Assembly: GCF_001640025.1 (NCBI RefSeq)
Contig: NC_031671.1
Coordinates: 1,116,001 to 1,180,000 of the forward strand
Length of the DNA stretch: 64,000 nucleotides
From: Sugiyamaella lignohabitans
Taxonomy: Eukaryota; Ascomycota; Dipodascomycetes; Dipodascales; Trichomonascaceae
Direction: 5' to 3'
Shown here piece after piece: positions 1 to 10,065 of this stretch. Under the pieces are notes generated by a model. The model had not been told where the DNA came from, did no database searches, and was given only the letters and a program-made list of their open reading frames with translations. Position numbers and translations under genes: made by a program. Within the stretch, counting starts at the first letter, position 1. The number at the start of each line of letters is the position of its first letter.

Positions 1-50
1 TAACTAACCTCTCACGCTAAATATATTAATTCTACTCGTACTGGGATTGT

Positions 51-111
51 GCCTCCGGCGGCTGGGGCTCCGCCCCAGACCCCGCTAGCTCCTCTCGCTG
101 CGCTCGAGTCG
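51..111 (+). repeat. GC-rich hairpin repeat, solo left arm
   Basis: Arm with the GGGGCTCCGCCCC inner hairpin followed by the CTCCTCTCGC-type module. The minihairpin reads GCGCAGC on the minus strand. No partner arm is visible nearby. Confidence 0.9.
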
Positions 112-458
112 TACGTCGGGGGTCCAGTGAAACCTGCGTCCCTTACCGTTTGAGTTCTTGAGGGGAGCACGAGCTAGTGGGTTTGAGAGAAAGCCCTAGT
201 GTCGGAGGCTCGCTCAGGATCAGGCAAATATGATTATCCCAGTGACAGTGATAGTGTCAGTCTCACCATTAGCTCAATTGCCCCATTGAAGTTGGTAGAA
301 ACTGCTGTTGTGTACTGTACAACGATCTTAGGGCTCAAAAACCTGCTAAACAACTTAAGGTTTGAGCTAAACCTTCACTCTCGGATTCTCCCAAGCATGG
401 CGCTTTTTACGCTCCCAGCTGCAAGCCACAGGTAGCCGGCGGGTCAGCCCAGCGTAAC

Positions 459-507
459 GAGCGAAGCGAGCTACGGGGTCTGGGGCGGAGCCCCAGCCGC
501 CGGAGGC
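459..507 (-). repeat. GC-rich hairpin repeat, solo right arm
   Basis: Minus-oriented arm ending in CCGCCGGAGGC. A more decayed arm sits at the equivalent place upstream of PIPK copy 2 (18653-18702), so this insertion predates the duplication. Confidence 0.85.
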
Positions 508-900
508 CGCCTGGCCACCCCATTGCCCCCGAACCCGCATGCATACCCCGGAGCTGCCAGCCCATTATCTTGCATATGGGGCGGATCGGCTTGGCAGCGA
601 TGAGATATACCCCCGACATTGCCGTACGGAGTAAATTTCGATTTAGAGGGAACTAACTTGTACTGTTATAATTAGATGCAAACCAGGCTATTGAACTCTA
701 AATACAGCTGAACACTTGATATCTCGGCTGCTCCAGTGTTCAGATACTTCAATTAGATTGCTGCTGGTCTCCAGCGGTTGCCCAGCGGGTGTGGATACTC
801 CCAGCCTGCAGGTTGCAGGCTGCAGGCTGCAGCCCACAGAGTCCGTGAACCAAGATTATGTGGTCGGTGCAGACATCAACATAATCTTTAGAGCCCCGTG

Positions 901-909
901 TATATATAT
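901..909 (+). promoter_or_regulatory. putative TATA box of PIPK copy 1
   Basis: TATATATAT about 170 bp before the first ATG, preserved at the same place in the second copy (19107-19115). Inferred from position only. Confidence 0.4.
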
Positions 910-1078
910 GAAAGGAAATCCGCTGCAATGGTCTTTTTTCTTCTCTTCTTCTTTTTTTCTCCTCAGAATAAAACTACAGCTGTTCTTACGCTTTATTTTT
1001 GTTCTGTGAATTTTTAACCAGCGCTTTCAACACTAATTTTCTACTACTGTTTTACTGTTGCCCATTTTAATTGATAAA

Positions 1079-2902
1079 ATGGGTGCATTTTTCTTTACCA
1101 ACGGTGATTATTGTCCTTCTAATGGAACACACAAGGTCCCTCGTCGTCCTGTTTTGAGTGACGTCCATTGCGGTGTCTCTGTTCCCAAGTATGGTGCTTG
1201 TGCACAACTAGAGAGCCGTCGTCCTGCCAGACGTTCTGCTTTTGCTTATCACAAGGTTTTGATCCTTGAATGTTCCCCCGATGACTCTGGTGTCTCGGTT
1301 GGATCTGATGAGACCCTCAATGAACCCACCATTTGGAAACCCGTTGATATTGTTTCTGAACAAGCTTATTGTGAAGAGTCGAGTAACATTAGCTCTGCTC
1401 CCATTGACAATGATGATGACAACTCCTCTGAGTGGTCTTTTGAGACTGGAGACGAGGCTGCCTTTACCACCCGCCAAATTGAAACTGCCTGGTCCGAGGA
1501 AGACACCGAGGCAACCTGGTATGCTCCTGCTGCCTCTTGGGCTCTATCTGGTTTCCCTATTGAAATTTATGAGAATGACTCTACTCCTGAGTCCCATGGC
1601 GAAGTTACATTGGTTGAGTTGCCTTTGGAGACCCCTCGCAGCGATTTGGCTGAATCTGAGGAAATCACTCCTGCCAAGGTGGCTGAGACTCCTTGCGCTA
1701 TTGCTGACATCCCTACTAGCAATCCCTCTATTGACAGCCTCGTTGCTGAGATTATTGCCGTTGCAACCTTGTACAAGAACTTGCCACAATTGATTGTTTC
1801 TGGTGGCCTTCAAGCTGACTCAGAGTTCGAGCTTCCCAAGACAGCTCCATTGGCTCTATCTAAGCCCATTGCTCAAACTCCCTCTGACGATTTGGTCATT
1901 GAGGAAGTTGACAAGTCTAAAACACCATTGTTGTTGACAAGAGCCAAGGCAAAGCTGACTTCTTTTACTGGTCACGCTTCCCCTATTACGAAATCCACTC
2001 TCATGTTTAATGGGATTCAAACTGCCGTCTATGCTACTCCCCTTAGTAGCCATGAGAACCTCACTATGGAGAACAAGAAATACAGACTTGATGGTGGTGC
2101 CATTATTAAGGCCTATTCGCCTATTATTTATCAGAGCATCCGCACCCTTTGCGGAATTGACTGTCATGAGTTTTTGAACTCGTTTGTTTTACAGTCTGAC
2201 TTGACCAAGACTAAATCTCCCGGCAAATCTGGATCCGATTTCTTGTTTACACCTGATGGCAAGTACATTATTAAGACCATCAAACGCAAAGAGCACAACG
2301 TCATTGCTAATGCGGAATTTTTGGCCGACTACTACAATCATGTCAAGGCCCACCCCAGTTCTCAGCTCCCTTTCTATCTTGGAAACTACACCCTTGTTGC
2401 TGGTGGAAAGAAGACTCACTTTGTCATTATGAAGAATTTGCTTCAGAAGGAAACTCAATTGATTTACGACCTCAAGGGATCTACCCATGACCGACGTGCT
2501 GGAGCTAGAAAAGACAATCGTGGTCGTGTAGTGTTCAAGGATCTTGACTGGACTGACAAAGATGAGGCTATCTCCATGAGTCAAGAGGACCGAGACAAGT
2601 TAATGGTTCAAGTCTCGAAGGATGTCGATTTCTTGAAGCGACACAACATCATGGATTATTCATTGTTGGTAGGACTTCAGAGTGACACTCGTACTTGTCA
2701 ACAACAACCTGTCATTGGTATGATTGATACCCTTTGCCCCTTTAGTTGGCGCAAGAAAGCGGAGACCATTTCCAAATCACTAATCTTTGGAAGCTCCGCT
2801 ATTGACGTTGTTCACCCTTCGAAGTATGGAGCGAGATTCCTCAATTTCGTTCAATCTGCGGTGGTCCCTGGACCGGGCAGATCAGTGTCTACTCGTTGTT
2901 AA
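1079..2902 (+). CDS. phosphatidylinositol phosphate kinase-like protein (PIPK family), copy 1
   Basis: A 607-aa protein with a C-terminal phosphatidylinositol phosphate kinase domain, about residues 330-596. Visible PIPK hallmarks are the Gly-rich GKSGS loop at 382-386, the ATP-site Lys in IIKTI (K399), the catalytic DLKGS at 464-468, MDYSLL at 525-530 and the metal-binding Asp in MID (D550). The family phosphorylates inositol-lipid head groups at membranes. The N-terminal half is acidic, Ser/Thr/Pro-rich and unlike Mss4 or Fab1, and the protein is shorter than Mss4, so it may be a divergent lineage-specific paralogue. I chose the ATG at 1079; a longer reading would need a TTG start at 1058. 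A near-identical copy lies at 19285-21090 and a wreck at 18069-18330. The substrate type cannot be told from sequence alone. Confidence 0.88.
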   Translation: MGAFFFTNGDYCPSNGTHKVPRRPVLSDVHCGVSVPKYGACAQLESRRPARRSAFAYHKVLILECSPDDSGVSVGSDETLNEPTIWKPVDIVSEQAYCEESSNISSAPIDNDDDNSSEWSFETGDEAAFTTRQIETAWSEEDTEATWYAPAASWALSGFPIEIYENDSTPESHGEVTLVELPLETPRSDLAESEEITPAKVAETPCAIADIPTSNPSIDSLVAEIIAVATLYKNLPQLIVSGGLQADSEFELPKTAPLALSKPIAQTPSDDLVIEEVDKSKTPLLLTRAKAKLTSFTGHASPITKSTLMFNGIQTAVYATPLSSHENLTMENKKYRLDGGAIIKAYSPIIYQSIRTLCGIDCHEFLNSFVLQSDLTKTKSPGKSGSDFLFTPDGKYIIKTIKRKEHNVIANAEFLADYYNHVKAHPSSQLPFYLGNYTLVAGGKKTHFVIMKNLLQKETQLIYDLKGSTHDRRAGARKDNRGRVVFKDLDWTDKDEAISMSQEDRDKLMVQVSKDVDFLKRHNIMDYSLLVGLQSDTRTCQQQPVIGMIDTLCPFSWRKKAETISKSLIFGSSAIDVVHPSKYGARFLNFVQSAVVPGPGRSVSTRC

Positions 2903-3217
2903 GTTCTCCTTTCATGATGTGCGATTACCTGGTCAGTCTAGCTTGATTCTAGGCTTTTATTATTGCCTTGTTTGCCATTCCTATTTCTCGAGAGACCAAT
3001 ACTGGTAAAGGCTATTAGTTCATGGTGAGACTATCTTGTTATTTGATAGTTGACAAATGGATTCAAATTGATCTTCAGAGGCTCCCTTGTCATGGTTTCA
3101 CATTTGGTACTCCTCCCTTCGGATTAGCGATCTTCAGTTGGCGGCATCCCGAGTCCCAACCGAAAAGCGCTGCTATTCATTGGTTTCTGGTCTCAAGTCT
3201 CACTACTCGCTCATTGT

Positions 3218-3409
3218 CCCTTGTTGTTCACTTCATCTGTCGCCTCGCACACCGCGAGTAGACGACGATTTAGACAGTTCGACTACGGTAGATCTGGCTC
3301 CTTGCCAGTCTACTCCTGGACATTCTTGAATCCTTCCAATTGCGGCGCTTCCTTAGCGACATTTTGGAATTGGATTTCAAGGCTTACAATTTCTATGGAC
3401 GGACGATGA
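3218..3409 (+). other. conserved 3'-flank block (copy 1 of 3)
   Basis: A block of about 190 bp, almost identical to 21411-21600 and to the reverse complement of 17541-17730. It holds a short open frame with a shared peptide (SRRRFR..FDYGR). In the third copy a 1-bp deletion ends that frame, so an RNA or DNA element is as likely as a peptide. Confidence 0.6.
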
Positions 3410-4090
3410 GCATTCCGGACTTGAGACCCTGACCAATGGAATTTTAGCAGTACCATCCTACCATGACATGGCATCTGGGACTCACTTCACAGCTCTAATA
3501 GGATTCCCGGTATTGATGGAAGTATCCCTCGCCTCCTACAGTTTGGCAAGCACGTATTCACGGACAGGAGCTAGACTGGCCAATAGTAACTGCATCACTG
3601 ATTGATTGAACTTCACGACCACTCTTTTTACTATTATTGTCTTTTGCATTGTCTCTTGTACCTAATAATAATATTATTATTGTAATACTTATTACTATTG
3701 ATGCTCTTCCAGAGATTGGGATTTATTTGTGAAATGCTTACTCTAGAAGGACATGGGTACTGTGCACCTTTATCACTGAATAGGTAGTTGGCGCAAAAGC
3801 CATCACTATCCAAAAGGGACAAGCTTGGACCTGTGGTGATTTATATCAGGACTATCAGCTGATATTGCCCACTCATAGATTAATGGCTTTGGATGGAATA
3901 GTTTGAGAAGGGCTTCAATAAACTTGTTTCATATATTGAGGAAACGCTATAAGCAACAAGTAATAAAACCTATCAGCAGCTGTGGAGAAACATCTAGAAA
4001 ATCCTTCACATGATATACACTGTGTGTTTAGCCTCTTAGGACTACCCCATATAGCAGGAAATATGACGAAATAAGGTCTCTCCATCTAGC

Positions 4091-4149
4091 AACTCGAGTG
4101 TAGCGAGAGAAACCAGGGGGTTTGGGGGGAAGCCCCAGTCGCCGGAGGC
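4091..4149 (-). repeat. GC-rich hairpin repeat, decayed right arm
   Basis: Diverged minus-strand arm. The inner stem has drifted to TTTGGGGGGAAGCCCC while the CCGGAGGC terminus is kept. Confidence 0.75.
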
Positions 4150-4542
4150 AGAAAGTTCAAACGTGCGAACTCCGGTAGCCGGTAGTTCTGTGAATTTCTC
4201 ATAATGGAATAATTACATAGGATGGTATGCGATGCCTATTCGAGAGATAGAATGCTAGGAATCCGGACGGGTGTTGAGAAATTGAGGGCCTGGTAGCTCG
4301 GATACGGAGGTTGGTTCAGGTGATCACAGTGGACGGGTCAGATGCTTCGACTTCACGAGAATCACTGTGGTAGTGGAAAGCAGGCTCATTTCAACAAAGC
4401 ATGAATAAATGGCGTCTACTGAAGTGAACAGAAGTTCGTGGCCCCCGCAAGTAAAGTCGTGATTATAAGAGTTGGATTCTGCAGTTCCCCATGCAGGGAC
4501 CGGATACACGGATCCCTAGTTGGAAACTGCTTTCACCCTAAA

Positions 4543-4597
4543 TCGCTCGCGAAGCGAACACAACGGGGTCTGGGGCAGCGCCCCAGCCGCCGGAGGC
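4543..4597 (-). repeat. GC-rich hairpin repeat, solo right arm (GCT-loop subtype)
   Basis: Module CGCTCGCGAAGCG plus CACAACGGGG, linked to the GGGGCAGCGCCCC inner hairpin. Confidence 0.88.
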
Positions 4598-4782
4598 ATC
4601 GCACTTCCCACCCAGTCAATTCTTAAACCCTCTTAAGAATGTATCACATCATAGTAGGGTCCGATAACAGATTTCCAGTGTATGCATGGCGATACCGATA
4701 GCGGCTAAATGGCTAGGAGTGCCGATCATCGACTGATATATTGGGCGGGCTGGCGGGAAAGAGAGTCGACAACTTCTCAAAA

Positions 4783-5862
4783 ATGGTTGATACGACAAAG
4801 GTTCAAGTTTTGCTGGTAGGTTCTGGTGGTGTAGGCACCATTGCTTCACTGGCATTGGAACAGTCGCACCAGGTCGAGGTGACTTCGGTTATCAGGAGTG
4901 ATTACGACATTGTAGTAGAGAAGGGGTTCACTATCGAGTCGATTGATTATGGTAATTTAACAGGCTGGAGACCAACCCGGGTGGTTAAAACTGTTCAGGA
5001 GGCTGTTAATGTTGCCAATGGCCGACCTTATGATTATATTGTCGTTTGTACCAAGGTATTACCTGAAATTTTTAAGACCGAGGATCTGATAAGACCCGCT
5101 GTACAGGATGCAAAGACCATCATTGTCTTGATTCAAAATGGAATTGACATTGAAAAATCAGTATCTGAGGCATTTCCTGCTAATGTTGTGCTATCGGGAG
5201 TATCAATGATTGGATCCACCAATTATGGTGGTAAAATTGTGCAGTTTGAACACGATAAGCTGGGAGTCGGCTATTATAGCTCTGAGACCACTGATAGTAA
5301 ACACAGTAAGGATCAACTTGAGGCAGAGGCCAAGAAGTTTGTTGATCTTTATTCTGTGGCCTGTAAAAACTGTACCTATTATCCAGACTTGAAACGAGCC
5401 CGCTGGAGAAAACTGGTATACAATTCTACGATCAACACCATCTGTGCACTTACCCAAGTCGACACTGGTCGGGCATATCTTTCTCAGCTGGATCATGCAC
5501 TTATCTACCCAGCCATGGCCGAAATCATAACGATTGCCGAGACAGCACTAGGAGAACCACTTGATAAGGGCATTGATAAGATCATGCTCGAATCGGACGA
5601 CGGGTTCTACTATAAACCATCAATGCAGGTGGACGTTGATAAGGGCAATCCTATTGAAGTAGAGGCAATTCTAGGAAACCCTCTACGAACTGCCAAAGAG
5701 TTGAATATCAAGACTCCCGTGCTCACTGTCGTATATAACCTGCTGCGTGCTCTCCAGTTCCGACTCATGGAGTCTCGCGGATACATCACCGTCCCCGAAA
5801 ACCCTTCTAGAAAGGTCAGTGCTCCTCTCCTCGAGCCTACCACACTTCCAATAGAACCTTGA
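4783..5862 (+). CDS. 2-dehydropantoate 2-reductase-like protein (ApbA/PanE family)
   Basis: A 359-aa protein of the ketopantoate reductase family. These enzymes reduce 2-dehydropantoate to pantoate with NADPH in pantothenate/CoA synthesis. The N-terminal Rossmann motif GSGGVG is at residues 13-18, followed by the VVCTK and IQNGID segments typical of the family's nucleotide and substrate site. The C-terminal half is helical, with the family's YNSTINTICAL-type segment. The length fits fungal members (about 350-380 aa). I chose the ATG at 4783; the open frame runs further upstream only from a non-ATG codon. Fungi carry several paralogues of this family, some acting on other 2-oxo substrates, so pantoate synthesis is probable but not proven. 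Confidence 0.88.
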   Translation: MVDTTKVQVLLVGSGGVGTIASLALEQSHQVEVTSVIRSDYDIVVEKGFTIESIDYGNLTGWRPTRVVKTVQEAVNVANGRPYDYIVVCTKVLPEIFKTEDLIRPAVQDAKTIIVLIQNGIDIEKSVSEAFPANVVLSGVSMIGSTNYGGKIVQFEHDKLGVGYYSSETTDSKHSKDQLEAEAKKFVDLYSVACKNCTYYPDLKRARWRKLVYNSTINTICALTQVDTGRAYLSQLDHALIYPAMAEIITIAETALGEPLDKGIDKIMLESDDGFYYKPSMQVDVDKGNPIEVEAILGNPLRTAKELNIKTPVLTVVYNLLRALQFRLMESRGYITVPENPSRKVSAPLLEPTTLPIEP

Positions 5863-5914
5863 CTGCTAGGAAATAGATTGTTAGATAATATGCGATCTCA
5901 CTGGGGTCGGGACT

Positions 5915-5968
5915 GCCTCCGGCGGCTGGGGCGCTGCCCCAGACCCCGTTGTGCTCGCTTCGCGAGCA
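5915..5968 (+). repeat. GC-rich hairpin repeat, solo left arm (GCT-loop subtype)
   Basis: Begins 53 bp after the preceding stop codon. Inner hairpin GGGGCGCTGCCCC with module GCTCGCTTCGCGAGC. Confidence 0.9.
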
Positions 5969-6222
5969 TTATTGGGGACAACGGTTGCTACCTAAATAAA
6001 TATTATTCGAAACTATGGGCACTACAGCAACAACAGAAAAATCAAGGGAAAAAAAAGATAAAACAAGGACTAAACGGAACATTGACTCCAATGCCATTCC
6101 ACAACGCGGAGCTAAAATCACCTCCCAACACAAAAGAATATGCAGATTGCACCAAATCCGCTGTCAGGATTCATCACTGAGCAGCAAATCCGGTCTATTG
6201 TCACCACCACCAGCCGGCGGAC

Positions 6223-7259
6223 TTAGATCTCGTTCCAGCTGGTCTCTACCGTCTGGCGCACCCTTTTAGAGTACTGACTACGGTGGTCTCTGTAAAGATT
6301 AGCCGCTTCTACATTGGCAGGACTCGAAGTGTTCGGGTCATTCAAAAGACTACACATGTTAGTTCAACCACTCTTCCCACACGGTCCCATCCACTCCTGC
6401 GAAGCAGGAGCCACGGGGTCTGGGGCGGAGCCCCAGCCGCCGGAGGCATCACCTCCCCTTCTCAACACTTACCTTTGAATCGATGTAAGGATGGCAGCAA
6501 CGTCATATGTAGGACTCCATCTGTTTTGAAGGATATCGAGACAGAGCTCACCCGAAGCGTAGACGTTAGGGTGGAACATTTCCGACACAAATCGTACGGC
6601 AGGGGGTTTGTTAGGGTATTGCTCGTCGAACTGCAGCACCAGTCTGAAAGTGCCGTCCTCAAATGGAGTATCAGTGGGGCCGATGATGACAGCGTTCCAC
6701 GTCATGACATTATCTGTGACGGGTGAGGCAGACACTCCGCCAGGGGGTCCTGTTGCATGCGCTAAACATGTTAGTCAGTATTTTGCCTCATCTCGGATTT
6801 TACCTCTTCCACAAATATTAAGCAGATACCAGTATCCCATAGTAGTAAGATCTAGATCCGGTCAACTGATCCACCATCACTATGGTATGGCATTGCCACA
6901 GTCCATAACCACAGCGGTAATACCTGTGCCGCAGCCGATCCACAACATAGATCCAGACCTGCTTAGATAACACCGAGTATCCAGTACCGAGCTTGGCTAC
7001 CCAGTTCCTATCTGACGATAACCTGGCACTTCGACAGATAGATCACTTTAGCAAATGAGCAGTAGAAGTATACGACAACTACTCTGCTTACGGCATACTG
7101 CCAAATATTGATCTGGCTGATCAGGGGCTTTAGTCATCTTGGTAATAGTTTTCGCTGGTGGAACGGCATTACCCTAGTCTACTGAAGCTGCTAATAACCA
7201 TCTCAGTTCATACATACCTTGAAATCCCGCATCAATCTTCTACGAGCACTGGTAGACAT
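6223..7259 (-). CDS. RAD6: ubiquitin-conjugating enzyme E2 Rad6 (three exons)
   Basis: E2 enzyme that ubiquitinates PCNA (with Rad18), histone H2B (with Bre1) and N-end-rule substrates (with Ubr1). Exon 1 is 7259-7218 ([14 protein letters not shown], donor GTATGT). Exon 2 is 6761-6473 and carries the HPN motif and the active-site Cys in [12 protein letters not shown]. Exon 3 is 6349-6223, ending SWNEI. Intron 1 is 7217-6762 (456 nt). Intron 2 is 6472-6350 (123 nt) and holds a GC-rich repeat arm. Both acceptors follow a CTAAC branch site by 6 nt. The joined exons total 458 nt, one short of a multiple of three. The mismatch sits at a C5 run (6743-6747 on the plus strand) near the start of exon 2, where six Cs would restore the expected Rad6 sequence of about 152 aa. 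This is a sequence error, a true frameshift, or unrecognised splicing. Confidence 0.94.
6394..6447 (-). repeat. GC-rich hairpin repeat inside RAD6 intron 2
   Basis: Right arm with the CTCCTGCGAAGCAGGAG module, lying wholly within the 123-nt intron. Removing it leaves an intron of about 69 nt. Confidence 0.93.
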
Positions 7260-7428
7260 TTTGAAGACACTTATAAGCTGTAATCACCTGAAGAAATACA
7301 AGGAACAATCTGGAAACACTAAACAGAAAAACGGTCTGTGTTGTCGTACAATAACGAGGATCTAAAATGCAAATCACCAGTTCAAAAGGCAAATATCACC
7401 AGAGATCAAATCAAATTTTCTTCCCGGC

Positions 7429-7613
7429 TCAAGAGAAACGTCGTGAGGTAAAGCTGTGGTGGTCCCAAACCAACAACGATCCTACGGACTTATATTCATC
7501 AACCGACTCCAACCCTAATACCACCTCCGAGACGGCATGGACCGCATCTGTGGCAAACTGCCGACGGCGCGCCACCAACATCTCCTTCCGGGTCACGCGA
7601 CCCGGCTGTGACA
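7429..7613 (-). CDS. hypothetical small protein (61 aa)
   Basis: An ATG-initiated 61-aa ORF upstream of RAD6 on the same strand. It is basic at the N-terminus and predicted helical in the middle, with no recognised domain. It is overlapped by an open frame on the other strand and could be chance. The product is unknown. Confidence 0.22.
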
Positions 7614-7674
7614 TCCGGGAACGACTGGGTTCACTGGTTTGGGCTGGATGGGGACTGGATTTAGGGGTCGGGGC

Positions 7675-7736
7675 TTGGCTCCGCCGGCTGGGGCTCCGCC
7701 CCAGACCCCATGGCTCCTCTCGCTTCGCTCGAGTCG
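7675..7736 (+). repeat. GC-rich hairpin repeat, left arm with altered end
   Basis: The terminus has drifted (GGCTCCGCCGGCTGGGG), but the inner hairpin and the CTCTCGCTTCGCTCGAG module are intact. A badly decayed right-arm-like segment follows at about 7810-7866. Confidence 0.8.
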
Positions 7737-8265
7737 GGCGTGTGGGCTAGGACTTCGCTGCTCGTCTCGCTACGCTCGACTCGAGAGGGCCATATAAGCC
7801 ACCAATAGCCCCGAAGCTCTCCTGCGAAGCTAGAGCTACGGAGCCTGGGTCATAGCCCTAGACCCAGTAAACAGACCTTCCCGTCAGGGTTGTCCGCGGC
7901 CCTCCGAGACCTTGGCTGCGAGGGCCGTTAGAGGGATAACCGGTAGTAGGGAGTGGAAAGCAAAAGTATTAAAAGGATTGAGTGGATTTCAGTAAAAAAA
8001 AGAGGGATTTGAGCTCGGGCTCAGGGGCTGTTTCTGCACATGCAGAACCGGCTGTTATCTCATCTCATGCAGTAGATCCCCCGCAATGGACCCCACCAGG
8101 ATAGCCGTACTGTTTACACCCCCGTTTGCGGGTTGTTTTCAGCTTTTCTGGCTGGGTGGGTTGCTTTCTCTTTTGTTTACTAGATCTGTATTACCAGGTA
8201 TCGGTTCGGTTATTGTAAACAAGTGTATTTGTGCCACCATTGGGTCCTGACATAAGAGGAGGAAC

Positions 8266-8309
8266 AAGAAGAAGAAGAAGAAGAAGAAGAAGAAGAAGAA
8301 GAAGAAGAG
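8266..8309 (+). repeat. (GAA)n microsatellite
   Basis: About 14 GAA units starting some 85 bp before the ATG of the CMGC kinase gene, probably in its promoter or 5' UTR. Confidence 0.9.
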
Positions 8310-8350
8310 ACCGTTAACTCAAGACTTGTGAAGAGCGAACAGCTGTAGCA

Positions 8351-10031
8351 ATGCCACGGAACAAGTTGGTTACTGTCGGTGAGACAATTGTGGGACAGTC
8401 ATGTATCTACAAGCTGGAATGTGAAATAGGTACTGGTGCCTGGAGCGTGGTTCATCAGGGTTCCTGTCAACCTCCGTTATATGCACAAGAGGTAGACACC
8501 ACTATAGGAGGCAATAAAGCTGAGAGCTCCTTTTGTGTAAGTAAGCAGACAAAGGAAGCGTATCACAAAAGAAATATTACCGTAGAAATACGTAGGAGAC
8601 TTCTGGGCTAACTGGTTATAGGTCGCAATAAAGTCTGTGGCGTGTCCTGAGCCTGAAGAAGGGTATGACTCTAATATGGGGTATTGGCCACTCGAGCACA
8701 TGAGAAGCTTGCGAGAGTATAAATTGATTGAGAAAGTCCCCAAACACAATAATCTCATTGGATTTCACGAGATTATATGCTGTAATAAAGCTATTCACTT
8801 TGTAATGGACTGCATGGACGGAACTTTACAAGACTTCATATTGTCGCAAGATGGTATTCCTCCTGATCCAAGTATCTATCAAAATATCCTCAAGCAAGTT
8901 CTCAAAGGGCTAGACCATATTCATTCTCATCAGTTTATTCACAGAGATATCAAACCTGAAAATATTCTTATTACTGGAGACATCAGTGGACCAAATCTAG
9001 TGGTCAAGGTTGCAGACTTCAATCTTAGCAAGGACTTGTCAGATGGTCCAGATGACGCTTTTACTAGCTACATTGGAACAAGATGGTACCGGGCCCCAGA
9101 GGTGTTGATTAAGTGTGAGAGATATAGCACCGCTATAGACATTTGGGCGTTTGCTGCTGTGGCATACGAAATGGCAACTTGCTGTGTGTTATTTGAAGGC
9201 CGTGATCAGATTCACCAACTAAAGCTACAGGTTCAGCTATTAGGGGCTCCAGGACCCAATTCCGTTTGTGGAGAGTTCCAGCCATTAACTAATTTTCTTG
9301 AAGAAATGAGCAATGATGCGTATAATGAGATAATTGAGGTTTGTGACTACCTCAACTTCGAGCCGGAATATTTACGTCTATTTTCAGGCGATGATTTCTG
9401 GCAGCAGCTGTCGGATGAATGCCGGGGAGATATAGGTAGTACTGTCTTTGGGAGAAAAGAAAAAAGAGCTGATGATGAAAACGATCCTGAAAACCAGATT
9501 TCAAGTTTCAACAGCTTTTCGGGATTAAACCGTTTCTGTACCATCAATCATGGCGGAAAACTTGTGCCATCGTACACAGGACTTTCTGACTTCAACAAAC
9601 TGCTTCTTCCAATTCTCAGGTGGGATCCATCCACCAGGCCCACAGCAGGACAGCTATTGTGCCACCCCATTCTCGCTGATGAGTATGACCATACCGCAGG
9701 TCCTCTAACGGCCGTACCACCTCTAGTCCTCGAGAGAACAGACACAGCAGAATCCGATGACGAAGACCAAGACGACGACTACAACATCCAAGCCCCGAAT
9801 ATGATTAACCGCCCTCCTCTGAGTCTGGCAGAACCGAACAACGCTCCACACCCCCAACCCTCCAACAGCAAGAACAAAACATCAGCGCCATTCAACCCCA
9901 GATTAGCTCAAATAGCGGCTGCACCAAACGAAAACAGCGAGGAGCCCTTCGACGACAACCACCCATCGCACATCCTCTCACCCAATCACTTATATAACTA
10001 CTGGGCCAGTCCCTACTCATTCCACTACTAA
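8351..10031 (+). CDS. CMGC-type serine/threonine kinase, MAK/RCK/Ime2-like, with one intron
   Basis: Exon 1 is 8351-8536 and exon 2 is 8622-10031. The 85-nt intron has donor GTAAGT, branch CTAAC and acceptor TATAG. Splicing gives 531 aa and restores the VAIK motif (K66) as the first codons of exon 2. Also visible are the Gly loop GTGAWSVV (about 27-34), HRDIKPEN (169-176), a TSY activation-loop motif (about 210-212) and GTRWYRAPE (214-222), which together mark the CMGC group. The TxY motif and WYRAPE fit the MAK/RCK/Ime2 branch (meiosis and growth-control kinases), though the exact orthologue is unsure. The usual DFG is DFN (194-196), which is unusual. A long insert (about 275-375) interrupts the C-lobe, and the C-terminus is acidic then Asn/Pro-rich. 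Confidence 0.85.
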
Positions 10032-10065
10032 ACACGGGTTATATTTATATTAGAGTAGCGGCAAT

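Larger units (their letters stand above)
112..1078. other. intergenic region upstream of PIPK copy 1
   Basis: No gene recognised. It holds a repeat arm at 459-507, a run of overlapping CTGCAG-type short repeats at about 805-835, and a promoter-like segment (about 840-1078) that is nearly identical to the one upstream of PIPK copy 2. Confidence 0.6.
2903..4782. other. intergenic region downstream of PIPK copy 1
   Basis: The first 700 bp or so are homologous to the 3' flanks of the two other PIPK copies. They include a strongly conserved block at 3218-3409. Beyond about 3640 only AT-rich sequence and two repeat arms are seen; no gene was recognised. Confidence 0.6.
7260..8350. other. intergenic region between RAD6 and the CMGC kinase
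   Basis: Divergent promoter region. It holds one possible small ORF (7429-7613, minus), a repeat arm with decayed relatives (7675-7866) and a GAA microsatellite. No other gene was recognised. Confidence 0.6.

Noticed and set aside
6250..6735. RAD6 as a single-exon 88-aa gene starting at 6735
   Set aside because: That start is an internal GTG; the true N-terminus and C-terminus are in separate exons with clear splice signals.
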